This document shows, piece after piece, positions 16,751-24,986 of a stretch of DNA of 52,985 bases. The notes under the pieces were generated by a model that saw only the letters and a list, made by a program, of their open reading frames with translations, searched no databases and had not been told where the DNA came from. Source of the DNA: Geoalkalibacter sp. (GTDB lineage: Bacteria > Desulfobacterota > Desulfuromonadia > Desulfuromonadales > Geoalkalibacteraceae); contig NZ_JAUWAV010000031.1 of NCBI RefSeq assembly GCF_030605225.1, forward strand, positions 1 to 52,985, written 5' to 3'. A program made the translations under genes and the position numbers. Position 1 is the stretch's first letter, and every line of letters begins with the position of its first letter.

Positions 16751-18120
16751 CCCTTCACCTTCTTTCTCTCGCCCAGATGGCGGTCGATTTCCTCGGCGAT
16801 CTGATGGGCCAGCTCGGTAATCTGGTACTTGTCCTGCCCTTCGAGCATGATGCGCAGCAGCGGTTCGGTACCCGAATAGCGGATCAGCACCCGTCCCGTG
16901 TCACCAAGCTTTTCGTGAGCATGATCGATGACCCGGCGGATGTCGGCGATCTCCTCGATCTCCCGACGCTCGGCCACCCGCACATTCACCAGAACCTGGG
17001 GCAGGGACACCATGACCTGGGCCAGTTCGGAGAGCGGCTTGCCGCTGCGCTGCATGATGGCCAACACCTGCAGCGCCGAAACCATGCCGTCGCCGGTGGT
17101 GTTGTGATCGAGAAAGATCAGGTGCCCGGACTGCTCGCCGCCCAGGTTGTAGCCGCCCTTGCGCATCTCCTCCACCACGTAGCGATCGCCCACGGCGGTC
17201 TTGACCACCTGTCCGCCGGCCTTTCGCACGGCGATATCCAGCCCCAAATTGCTCATCACCGTGGCGACCAGCGTGTCGTGAGCCAGCCGTTTTTCCTTGA
17301 GCATCGTGGTGGCGCAGATGGCCATGATGTGATCGCCGTCCACCTCGTTGCCGAATTCGTCGGTGAAGATGACCCGGTCGGCATCGCCGTCCAGGGCGAT
17401 CCCCAAATGGGCGCGGTGTTCCTTGACCGCCTCGGCGATGACCTCGGGATGCAGGGAGCCGCACCCCGCGTTGATATTGGTGCCGTTGGGATCGACGCCC
17501 AGGGGAATGACCTCGGCGCCCAGTTCGCGCAGCACCGCCGGCGCCACCTTGTAGGCGGCGCCGTTGGCGCAGTCGAGGACGATCTTGAGCCCCTTGAGGT
17601 CCAGATCGCGCGGAAAACTGTTCTTGAGAAACACGATGTAGCGGCCCACGGCGTCATCGATGCGAAAAGCCTTGCCGACCTCCGAGGCCACGGGTCGCAG
17701 GGAATCGATCTTGCCGCTGAAGATCAGATCCTCCATCTTGAGTTCCAGCTCATCGGGCAATTTGAACCCGTCGGCGGAAAAAAACTTGATGCCGTTGTCC
17801 TGGTAGGGATTGTGGGATGCCGAGATCACCACTCCGGCGTCGGCGCGCATGGAGGCGGTGATGAAGGCGATGCCGGGCGTCGGCAGGGGACCGACCAGCA
17901 GCACATCGACGCCCATGGAGCAGATGCCCGCGGAGAGCGCGTTCTCGATCATGTAGCCCGACAGGCGGGTGTCCTTGCCGATGACGATGCGGTGACGCCG
18001 ATTGCCGTCGCGAAAAATATAGGCCGCGGCCCGGCCGAGCTGCATGGCGGTTTCCGTCGTCATGGGGGGGATATTGGCCACCCCACGCACCCCGTCGGTG
18101 CCGAAAAGCTTTTTGGTCAT
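16747..18120 (-). CDS. glmM: Phosphoglucosamine mutase
   Basis: This 457-aa enzyme converts glucosamine 6-phosphate to glucosamine 1-phosphate for UDP-GlcNAc, feeding peptidoglycan and [11 protein letters not shown] opens the protein, the phosphoserine loop [15 protein letters not shown] has the catalytic Ser102, and ALDGDADRV binds magnesium. [11 protein letters not shown] is the phosphate-binding loop near the end. It lies after cdaA and the YbbR gene. In Firmicutes the same trio is known, and GlmM there inhibits CdaA. Confidence 0.96.
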   Translation of the reverse strand: MTKKLFGTDGVRGVANIPPMTTETAMQLGRAAAYIFRDGNRRHRIVIGKDTRLSGYMIENALSAGICSMGVDVLLVGPLPTPGIAFITASMRADAGVVISASHNPYQDNGIKFFSADGFKLPDELELKMEDLIFSGKIDSLRPVASEVGKAFRIDDAVGRYIVFLKNSFPRDLDLKGLKIVLDCANGAAYKVAPAVLRELGAEVIPLGVDPNGTNINAGCGSLHPEVIAEAVKEHRAHLGIALDGDADRVIFTDEFGNEVDGDHIMAICATTMLKEKRLAHDTLVATVMSNLGLDIAVRKAGGQVVKTAVGDRYVVEEMRKGGYNLGGEQSGHLIFLDHNTTGDGMVSALQVLAIMQRSGKPLSELAQVMVSLPQVLVNVRVAERREIEEIADIRRVIDHAHEKLGDTGRVLIRYSGTEPLLRIMLEGQDKYQITELAHQIAEEIDRHLGERKKVKG

Positions 18121-18830
18121 TGCTGGGACTCCTCAGCGTTCTCTGTTGCGCGCCGCTCCTCGGCCGCCGGCGGTTCCGGCGGTGGCGGCGGCGGAAGAAT
18201 TTTCACCTGAACCTCGACGGTCTGCTCGGTCTTGAGCCGCGAATAGCGTCCCTCAAAGCGCAAGGGAACCATGAGGGTGAAACTTTCGCGCACCCCGCCG
18301 ATCTCGACCGGCTGGGTCGGGACCTCCGCGATATCCTTGATTTCGCCCTCGGCGCCCTCGATAAGCACACGATCCGGCGAAACCTTGAAATCACTGAGCT
18401 GATGGCCCTCGGCCAACTCCCCGGAAAACACGACGCGCACCGGCACGCTTTTCTCGCCGATGCGATCGAGGCGCACATCGACGAAGGAGGGCGAGATACG
18501 CGTGACCTTAAGGCCGCTGGGAATGTTCAAACGCTCTTCCAGGCGCTTGAAGGAGGTCAGTCCCGGCTTGAGGTCGGTCAGATCCACGGAAAAGCGGATA
18601 TCCCCGGCGCTCAAATTCATGAGCAGGGTACGCGGTCCTGTCAGGCGGATATCCACCAGATTGGGCACCTCGTTAGCGATGATCATCCCCTCGGGGCGAT
18701 TGAGATACTCGATGGGCACGGAAAAGCCGACCTCGACCTGGCGCTCGCCGATCACGAAAAACCACAGGACCAGGGCAAACACCAGGGAGACCAGCTTGAG
18801 AATCCAGTTTTCCGTCAAAGACTTGAGCAT
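18117..18830 (-). CDS. YbbR/CdaR-like membrane-anchored protein
   Basis: A 237-aa protein with one N-terminal membrane helix ([16 protein letters not shown]) followed by YbbR-type repeats (for example [18 protein letters not shown] and [11 protein letters not shown]). The C-terminus is rich in Pro, Glu and Gln with a run of seven prolines. In Firmicutes the equivalent CdaR binds and tunes the diadenylate cyclase. It is four bases from the cdaA stop and overlaps glmM by four. I chose ATG 18830, which places the membrane helix at the N-terminus. Confidence 0.85.
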   Translation of the reverse strand: MLKSLTENWILKLVSLVFALVLWFFVIGERQVEVGFSVPIEYLNRPEGMIIANEVPNLVDIRLTGPRTLLMNLSAGDIRFSVDLTDLKPGLTSFKRLEERLNIPSGLKVTRISPSFVDVRLDRIGEKSVPVRVVFSGELAEGHQLSDFKVSPDRVLIEGAEGEIKDIAEVPTQPVEIGGVRESFTLMVPLRFEGRYSRLKTEQTVEVQVKILPPPPPPEPPAAEERRATENAEESQQ

Positions 18831-18834
18831 GGCG

Positions 18835-19617
18835 CTACTTCTTCCTGCCGGCGGTGCGGGTTTCCAGCAGACGCTTGAGAACCCGCTTGAGCGAGGTCGA
18901 ATCCAGATCACGCGTCAGACGGCCACCGACCACGATGGAGATTTTTCCGGTTTCCTCGGAGACGACGATGGCCACCGCGTCGACCAGTTCAGTGAGGCCG
19001 ATGGCGGCGCGATGCCTGGTGCCCAGGGCCTTGCTGACATCCGGATTCTGGGTCAGGGGAAGAAAGCAGCCCGCCTGCTTGAGCCGTCCCTGCTGAACGA
19101 CCACGGCCCCGTCGTGAATCGGTGAATAGGGCAGAAAAATGCTCACCAGCAAATCGCTGGAGACCCGCGCGTCGATCTCGGTGCCGACTTCCAGAAAATC
19201 CTTGAGGCCGGTTTCGCGCTCGATGACGATCAGCGCGCCGATACGCCGGTTGGCCATGATCATGCAGGCCTTGACCAACTCATCGATCACCTCGGTTTCC
19301 TCGCGATAGGACAGGCCCGCGAAAAAAGGGTTGCGGCCGACGTGCATCAGGGCGCGGCGGATATCATTCTGAAAGATGACGATGATGACGAGAATGATGG
19401 AGGAGAGGAAATTGTCGAGCAGCCAGTGCAGGGTATAGAGCCCGCCCACCTGGGAGGCCACGTAGACGATGAGAATCACCGCCAGGCCCAGCAGCATCTG
19501 GACGGCGCGGGTACCCTTGATGAGCAGAATGATGCGATAGATGATAAAGGCGACCAGCCCGATATCCAGAAGATCGAGCCAGCGGATGTTTTTCAGTACC
19601 TCGAAGAATCCATCCAT
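18835..19617 (-). CDS. cdaA: Diadenylate cyclase, membrane type
   Basis: This 260-aa protein has three N-terminal membrane helices (about residues 16-33, 39-55, 66-83) and a cytoplasmic DAC domain with the catalytic motifs DGA (169-171) and RHR (201-203). It joins two ATP to make c-di-AMP, which in studied bacteria governs osmolyte and potassium transport and wall homeostasis. The order cdaA-YbbR-glmM matches the Firmicute module. C-di-AMP is less studied in Desulfuromonadia. Confidence 0.94.
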   Translation of the reverse strand: MDGFFEVLKNIRWLDLLDIGLVAFIIYRIILLIKGTRAVQMLLGLAVILIVYVASQVGGLYTLHWLLDNFLSSIILVIIVIFQNDIRRALMHVGRNPFFAGLSYREETEVIDELVKACMIMANRRIGALIVIERETGLKDFLEVGTEIDARVSSDLLVSIFLPYSPIHDGAVVVQQGRLKQAGCFLPLTQNPDVSKALGTRHRAAIGLTELVDAVAIVVSEETGKISIVVGGRLTRDLDSTSLKRVLKRLLETRTAGRKK

Positions 19618-19639
19618 GACAGGGTCGCCGCCGAAACAT

Positions 19640-20488
19640 TCATTGAGGGGAGGAATAGGGATGCACGGCGAAGGCGGTCAAGGCCGCCTCGCGCGCCGGG
19701 CCCACGTCATGCACCCGAAAAATCGCCACACCGGCCGCCACACCCAGTGCCACGGTCGCCAAGGTGCCGTAGAGGCGCGCCCGCGGATCAGGCTGCTCAA
19801 GAAGGGTGCCGATGAAACTTTTGCGCGAGGTGCCCAACAGCAACGGCCGCCCCAGGGAGTGAAATTCCCGCAACCGCCGCAGGATTTCAAGATTTCCGGC
19901 CAGGCTTTTGCCGAAACCGATGCCGGGATCCAGAGCGATTCGATCGGGACGAACACCCGCCGCGTGGGCCAGATCCATGCTCTTTTGCAGAGAAGCGCCG
20001 ACCTCGGCGATCAAATCCTGATAGTGGGTGTTTTCCTGCATGTGTTCGGGACGCCCGCGGGTGTGCATGAGAAAGAGCCCGGCGCCGCTCTCCGCGGCCG
20101 CTCGCGCCATTTCCGCATCAAAAGACAGTCCGCTGACATCGTTGATGAATTCGGCGCCCGCCGCCACTGCGGCGCGTGCCACCGCGGCCTTGGTCGTATC
20201 AATGGAAATAGGCACTTGGATCGCGCGCGCCAACCGCGCGATGACCGGCAACACGCGCGCCAGTTCCTCGTCGGCGCCGACGCCGGGCGCGCCGGGGCGC
20301 GTGCTTTCCCCGCCGACATCGATCAGATCGGCACCCTCGGCAACCATGAGACGCGCCCGTTCAAGCGCCGCCTCGGGATCAAGAAAGCGTCCGCCGTCGG
20401 AGAAGGAGTCGGGAGTGACGTTGAGAATCCCCATGATGCGGGGACGGTCCAGTTCAAGGCGGCAGGAACGCCCGGCCAGATAGCGCAA
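19640..20488 (-). CDS. folP: Dihydropteroate synthase
   Basis: A 282-aa TIM-barrel enzyme that joins p-aminobenzoate to dihydropterin diphosphate in folate synthesis, the target of sulfonamides. IMGILNVTPDSFSDGG, VDVGGESTRPGAP and DPGIGFGKSLAGN are the characteristic loops. It starts three bases after ftsH and ends 22 bases before cdaA. folC at 29755 is the next folate gene in the window. Confidence 0.95.
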   Translation of the reverse strand: MRYLAGRSCRLELDRPRIMGILNVTPDSFSDGGRFLDPEAALERARLMVAEGADLIDVGGESTRPGAPGVGADEELARVLPVIARLARAIQVPISIDTTKAAVARAAVAAGAEFINDVSGLSFDAEMARAAAESGAGLFLMHTRGRPEHMQENTHYQDLIAEVGASLQKSMDLAHAAGVRPDRIALDPGIGFGKSLAGNLEILRRLREFHSLGRPLLLGTSRKSFIGTLLEQPDPRARLYGTLATVALGVAAGVAIFRVHDVGPAREAALTAFAVHPYSSPQ

Positions 20489-20491
20489 GGC

Positions 20492-22369
20492 TCAGCGTCC
20501 CTCGCGTTGATCCTGTTCGCTCAGGCAACCGACGGCGGAGGGCGCGATGGTTTCGCCCGGCACGGTCTTTTCCTGCTTGGCCTCGGGGCCGAAGACCAGG
20601 GCTTTGAGTTCGGAGCCGTCGATGTTCTCGCGCTCCAGCAACGCCAAGGAAATCCGCTCCAGGGCGTCGCGATTCTGCTCGAGGATATCGCGGGTGCGCT
20701 GGTAGCAGCGCTGCACGATGTCACGGATTTCGTTGTCGATTTCCCGGGCGGTGGACTCGCTGTAGTTCTTCATGTGCCCCATGTCGCGGCCGAGAAACAC
20801 CTCGCCTTCCTTCTCGCCGAAGGTCAGGGGCCCAAGCTTTTCGCTCATCCCCCATTCGCAGACCATCTTGCGCGCGATGTGGGTCGCGCGCTCAAGGTCG
20901 TTGGACGCCCCGGTGGAGATGCTGGGAAACACCAGTTCCTCGGCGACGCGCCCGCCGAACAGGGTGCAGATGCGCGTGAGCAAGCCGTCCTTGGTCTCGT
21001 TGTATTTTTCTTCCTGGGGCAGATACATGGTCACCCCCATGGCGCGTCCGCGGGGAATGATCGAGACCTTGTGCACCGGATCGGCCCCAGGGAGAAACAA
21101 CGCAACCAGGGCATGGCCGGCCTCATGGTAGGCCGTGACCTTTTTCTCCTCCTCGGTGATCACCATGGAGCGGCGCTCGGCCCCCATCATGACCTTGTCC
21201 TTGGCGGCTTCGAGATCTTCCATGCTGACCTTGTCCTCGTCCTTGCGCGCCGCCAACAGCGCAGCCTCATTGACCAGGTTGGCCAGATCCGCGCCGGAGA
21301 ATCCCGGAGTGCCCTTGGCCACCACCGCCAGATTGACGTCGGGCGCCAGGGGAATCTTGCGCGCATGCACCTGCAGGATCTTCTCGCGGCCGCGCACGTC
21401 GGGCGGCGGCACGACCACCTGGCGATCGAAACGGCCCGGGCGCAGCAAGGCGGGGTCGAGAACGTCGGGGCGGTTGGTGGCGGCGATCAGGATGACGCCC
21501 TCATTGGACTCGAAACCGTCCATTTCCACCAGCAACTGATTGAGGGTCTGCTCGCGTTCGTCATGGCCCCCGCCGAGACCCGCGCCGCGATGCCGGCCGA
21601 CGGCATCGATTTCATCGATGAAAATGATGCAGGGCGCATTCTTCTTGCCCTGCACGAACAGGTCACGAACACGGCTGGCGCCGACGCCGACGAACATCTC
21701 GACGAAATCCGAACCGGAGATGGAAAAGAAGGGCACCCCCGCTTCCCCGGCGATGGCTCGCGCCAGCAGCGTCTTGCCGGTGCCGGGAGGTCCGACCAGC
21801 AACACCCCCTTGGGGATCTTGCCGCCCAGGCGGGAATATTTCTTGGGATCACGCAGGAAGGAGACGATTTCCTCAAGCTCGTCCTTGGCCTCCTCGACGC
21901 CGGCCACATCGTTGAAAGTGACCCGGGCGGTGGATTCATTGAGCAGCTTGGCGCGGCTCTTGCCGAAACTCATGGCCTTGCCGCCGCCCGACTGCATCTG
22001 CCGCATGAAGAAAATCCATACGGCGATCAGCAGCAGGATCGGCCCCCAGGAAATCAGCAGGGTAAACCAGAAACCGCGATCCTCCACGGGCTTGGCTTCG
22101 ATCACCACGCCGCGCTCCTTGAGCTCGGGGATCAGTTCCACGTCGGCGGGCGCATGCGTCTTGAAGGCCGTGCCATCCTCGAACTTACCCTCGATCTGCT
22201 GGCCCTGGATGGTGACTTCCGTGATCCGGCCCTCGGAAACCGCCGCGAGGAAATTGGAATAATTGATGGTTCTTTGCTCGGGCTCCTTTTGCGTCATCAT
22301 GTTGAAGAGCATGATCATCAACAAGGAGATGACCAGCCAGAGCGCAAGATTTTTATAGAATTGATTCAC
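20492..22369 (-). CDS. ftsH: ATP-dependent zinc metalloprotease FtsH
   Basis: A 625-aa membrane AAA+ protease. Two membrane helices (about 8-25 and 103-122) flank a periplasmic domain, then Walker A GPPGTGKT (193-200), [11 protein letters not shown], the [23 protein letters not shown], and the zinc site HEAGH (415-419). It degrades misfolded membrane proteins and regulators such as LpxC. The ftsH-folP and tilS-ftsH pairs are common in bacteria. There are 95 bases between tilS and its start. Confidence 0.97.
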   Translation of the reverse strand: MNQFYKNLALWLVISLLMIMLFNMMTQKEPEQRTINYSNFLAAVSEGRITEVTIQGQQIEGKFEDGTAFKTHAPADVELIPELKERGVVIEAKPVEDRGFWFTLLISWGPILLLIAVWIFFMRQMQSGGGKAMSFGKSRAKLLNESTARVTFNDVAGVEEAKDELEEIVSFLRDPKKYSRLGGKIPKGVLLVGPPGTGKTLLARAIAGEAGVPFFSISGSDFVEMFVGVGASRVRDLFVQGKKNAPCIIFIDEIDAVGRHRGAGLGGGHDEREQTLNQLLVEMDGFESNEGVILIAATNRPDVLDPALLRPGRFDRQVVVPPPDVRGREKILQVHARKIPLAPDVNLAVVAKGTPGFSGADLANLVNEAALLAARKDEDKVSMEDLEAAKDKVMMGAERRSMVITEEEKKVTAYHEAGHALVALFLPGADPVHKVSIIPRGRAMGVTMYLPQEEKYNETKDGLLTRICTLFGGRVAEELVFPSISTGASNDLERATHIARKMVCEWGMSEKLGPLTFGEKEGEVFLGRDMGHMKNYSESTAREIDNEIRDIVQRCYQRTRDILEQNRDALERISLALLERENIDGSELKALVFGPEAKQEKTVPGETIAPSAVGCLSEQDQREGR

Positions 22370-22464
22370 GTTTCCCCCTGGGTCGGAACAGGATCCTTAA
22401 GAGCCGCCGCAACCGGGCAAGGCCGCGTTAACTATCGAGGAAAAGTACCACAGCCCCCTTGGAT

Positions 22465-23850
22465 TCACAAGCGAAGAGTCTCCATTTTTGCGTCATCAAG
22501 AACGACCCGCAAAATTTTCCCACCATCCGCAGAAGGGCCCCGCCCATCGCAGCGGCGCAGGCCGACAAGCCAGAGGATTTCCGCCTCGCGCACCAGCAGC
22601 GGAACCCTGCTGCGCTCCTCAAGCGACAACCGCGCTTCGAGAAACAGCTCCTTGACTTTCTTGCGCCCCGGCATGCCCGACAGCCGCATGCGGTCGCCGG
22701 GACGCCAGGAGCGAACCCGCAAGGGAAAGCACACCTCCGCGGCGCTGTATTCGACGGCCCTGGGCGACTCTCCGCGCGGGCGCTCCTCAAGGCTCAGGCG
22801 CAGGCATCGGCCGTCGGGCAGGACGTACACGCCGGGAGTGGGAATCGAGATAGAATAGGCGGGCAAGGATGTGGGTGGTTCGGTGCGAAAGTGCAGCATT
22901 CCCTGCTCGGCCAAGAGCCACAGACCGGGCAAATGATACTCCTTGCGGCCCATTCCGGATTTTTGCAGCAAACGCGCCGCGGCCGCCACATGCTTGTCCT
23001 CGATCCCGCGCAGATCGCCGCGCGCCTGCCCGATGGCCTGCCGCAGCACCCGATCGCGCAAGGCCGGATGCAGCGCCGCGGTTTGGGCTTGGGGCAAGCA
23101 CACATCCGCGCCGGGCTTCACCAAAGATTCCACCTGAAGCCGCCAGTAATCTTCCTCGCGGGCGAGGCGCTCGGCAAGACGCGCCAAGCCTTCCTCGATA
23201 CGCGGGTTGAAGGTTTCCAGCAGCGGCAAAACCTCATGGCGCAGCCGATTGCGGACCATGCCGAGATCCTGGTTGCTGGAATCTTCGACCCAGCAGAGCC
23301 CCTGTCGCAAAAGATAGGCGCGGATTTCGCCGCGCGACACCCCCAAGAGGGGACGGACCAGATGACCGCTGCGGGGCCGCATGGCGACAAGGCCTGTCGG
23401 CCCGGCGCCGCGCACCAGACGATGCAGCAGGGTTTCCGCCTGATCACCCCGGTGATGACCCAGGGCAATCAGATTGCAGCCCATCTCAGCGGCGGTCTCG
23501 CGCAGAAATTCATGGCGCGCCGCGCGGGCCACCTGTTCCAGCCCCCCCCGGCCCGGCTCCAGGCGCTCGCCTACCGCAATCCGCGCGACCCGCAGCGACA
23601 CCCCGAGCCCGGCGCACCAGGAGCGCACGAAATCAGCCTCGGCCGCACTTTCAGCACGCAGGGCATGATCAAGATGGGCGGCATGCAGATCCACGCCGAA
23701 CTCGGCGCGCAGCGACCAGAGAAGATGCAGCAGGGCAACCGAATCGCCGCCGCCCGACACCGCGACGAGAATGCGATCGCCGGCTTGAATCAACTGGTGG
23801 CGATGGATATAGCGACGGACATCATCGACCATGGGTGAGATCAAACCCAT
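22465..23850 (-). CDS. tilS: tRNA(Ile)-lysidine synthase
   Basis: A 461-aa PP-loop enzyme with SGGGDS at 32-37, then HLDHALRAES and LGHHRGDQAETLLHRLVRGAG. A C-terminal TilS domain follows (GDRMRLSGMPGRKKVKELF). It converts C34 of the CAU anticodon of tRNA-Ile2 to lysidine, switching decoding from AUG to AUA. The start is uncertain: ATG 23850 lies two bases from a terminator hairpin, and ATG 23832 is also in frame. GGAGG inside the hairpin is 12 bases from ATG 23850. Two CAU tRNAs lie directly upstream. Confidence 0.92.
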   Translation of the reverse strand: MGLISPMVDDVRRYIHRHQLIQAGDRILVAVSGGGDSVALLHLLWSLRAEFGVDLHAAHLDHALRAESAAEADFVRSWCAGLGVSLRVARIAVGERLEPGRGGLEQVARAARHEFLRETAAEMGCNLIALGHHRGDQAETLLHRLVRGAGPTGLVAMRPRSGHLVRPLLGVSRGEIRAYLLRQGLCWVEDSSNQDLGMVRNRLRHEVLPLLETFNPRIEEGLARLAERLAREEDYWRLQVESLVKPGADVCLPQAQTAALHPALRDRVLRQAIGQARGDLRGIEDKHVAAAARLLQKSGMGRKEYHLPGLWLLAEQGMLHFRTEPPTSLPAYSISIPTPGVYVLPDGRCLRLSLEERPRGESPRAVEYSAAEVCFPLRVRSWRPGDRMRLSGMPGRKKVKELFLEARLSLEERSRVPLLVREAEILWLVGLRRCDGRGPSADGGKILRVVLDDAKMETLRL

Positions 23851-23851
23851 A

Positions 23852-23889
23852 AAGAAAAACCCCCTCCGGGTCCGGAGAGGGTTTTTCTT
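23852..23889. terminator. Hairpin terminator between tRNA genes and tilS
   Basis: AAGAAAAACCC...CTCCGG pairs with CCGGAG...GGGTTTTTCTT, with one mismatch and a tiny loop. Both ends have A/T runs, so it can stop transcription from either side. On the minus strand it follows the two tRNAs and ends two bases before tilS ATG 23850. Its minus-strand descending arm carries GGAGG, a possible tilS ribosome-binding site. Confidence 0.75.
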
Positions 23890-23894
23890 GCGAT

Positions 23895-23971
23895 TGGTGG
23901 CGGTGCAGAGATTTGAACTCCGGACACTGCGGATATGAGCCGCATGCTCTAACCAACTGAGCTACACCGCC
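23895..23971 (-). tRNA. tRNA with CAU anticodon, probably elongator Met
   Basis: A full cloverleaf of 77 nt with encoded CCA. The acceptor stem is GGCGGTG/CACCGCC, with a standard D arm and the T loop TTCAAAT. The anticodon loop CTCATAT lies in a TGCGG/CCGCA stem and gives anticodon CAU. The GGCGGTG acceptor resembles the Bacillus elongator tRNA-Met that I recall. It lacks the C4 and C5 of E. coli tRNA-Ile2 that TilS recognises, so Met is likelier than Ile2, though Ile2 is not excluded. Confidence 0.88.
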
Positions 23972-23986
23972 GAAAAGAAGAACCAA

Positions 23987-24002
23987 GCCTCCCGAAGGAG
24001 GC
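23987..24002 (-). other. UUCG-loop hairpin between the two tRNAs
   Basis: On the minus strand GCCTCC and GGAGGC enclose TTCG, a very stable tetraloop, followed by a T-rich stretch before the next tRNA. It could be a partial terminator or an RNase processing signal in the tRNA precursor. Confidence 0.5.
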
Positions 24003-24010
24003 ATTGTTTT

Positions 24011-24088
<78 letters not shown>

Positions 24089-24101
24089 TCACGGAACCAG
24101 G

Positions 24102-24130
24102 AAGGTATCCAAATTCATCCGCCAAGTCAA
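24102..24130 (-). promoter_or_regulatory. Sigma70-type promoter of the tRNA genes
   Basis: On the minus strand TTGACT (24125-24130) and TACCTT (24102-24107) are spaced by 17 bases. The -10 ends 13 bases before the mature 5' end of tRNA-fMet, which leaves a short leader for RNase P. Confidence 0.75.
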
Positions 24131-24188
24131 GCAAATTTTTCTGTTCACCCGCGCCTCTCCACACCCTGCGCCCCGGCACGGGCCGCGT

Positions 24189-24968
24189 TCAGCGGCCGGC
24201 GACAAAGGCATCGATGCGCTCTTCGCTTTTCAGGCGGGCCACCACGCTTTGCGCATCGGCCGATTCGGCATAGGGTCCGATGCGCACCCGATACCAAGTG
24301 CCCTTGTCACCCAGATCGGCCTGCTGCACGAAGGCCGGAAAATTTTTGGTTTTCAGGCGATCGCTGAGATTGCGGGCATCCTCGGCGGAGCGAAAGGAGC
24401 CAACCTGCACCACGAAGCGACCATCGGCCGCCGTGGGCGCCGTTCTCGCAGGAGCGGGAGCGGGCGCGACAACAGGAGCAGGGGTTCGTGCGGCGGGTGC
24501 GCTCGCCGGCAGCGAACCCGTGGGGCGCAACACGGCGGTCGCCGCCGGTTGAGGCTCGGAGGAGGGTGCGTCCGGTGAAGCGGCGGGAGCCGTCGGTGGA
24601 CGATTGATGCCGCTGCCCAGGGGTGCGTCCTGGCCTTTGGGCAAGGTATCGAAAAAGGTCAGCGGCGGCTTTTCCGTGCCCGTGGACTCTTCCTCCGCCT
24701 GCGGCGCGGGGGCGACGGGAGTCGGGACCGGCGCGGCCGGCGACACCGCGGCCGGCGGCACCGCGGGCGCCGGTTCTTCCTTGGCCACCTGGATACGCGC
24801 CGGTTCGCTTTTTACGATCGGCGGCACGGCGGGTGACGAGCCGCCCTTGCCCACCATGACTCCCAGGGAAAAGCTGACCAGGGAAACCGCAAGCATCAGC
24901 ACCAGCAGAACCAGGGCCTGCTTCTTCTCCAGACGCCTCTGGCTGCGGGATTTCACGTCGCGCGTCAT
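24189..24968 (-). CDS. SPOR-domain membrane protein
   Basis: The 259-aa protein has a short basic cytoplasmic head (KSRSQRRLEKKQ), one membrane helix (about 19-40), a long Pro/Ala-rich periplasmic linker, and a C-terminal SPOR domain (about 185-259: GRFVVQVGSFRSAEDARNLSDRL...WYRVRIGPYAE). SPOR domains bind denuded glycan strands at the division septum, as in FtsN and DedD. It follows argS by 18 bases. Together with the FtsB-like gene at 26792 it suggests a divisome-linked neighbourhood. Confidence 0.88.
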   Translation of the reverse strand: MTRDVKSRSQRRLEKKQALVLLVLMLAVSLVSFSLGVMVGKGGSSPAVPPIVKSEPARIQVAKEEPAPAVPPAAVSPAAPVPTPVAPAPQAEEESTGTEKPPLTFFDTLPKGQDAPLGSGINRPPTAPAASPDAPSSEPQPAATAVLRPTGSLPASAPAARTPAPVVAPAPAPARTAPTAADGRFVVQVGSFRSAEDARNLSDRLKTKNFPAFVQQADLGDKGTWYRVRIGPYAESADAQSVVARLKSEERIDAFVAGR

Positions 24969-24986
24969 GTTCCTCAGACCTTTCGC

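Noticed and set aside
19541-22858. A 1105-codon open frame on the plus strand opposite folP, ftsH and tilS.
   Set aside because: It is antisense to three certain genes, has no recognisable domain, and long antisense frames are common in G+C-rich DNA.
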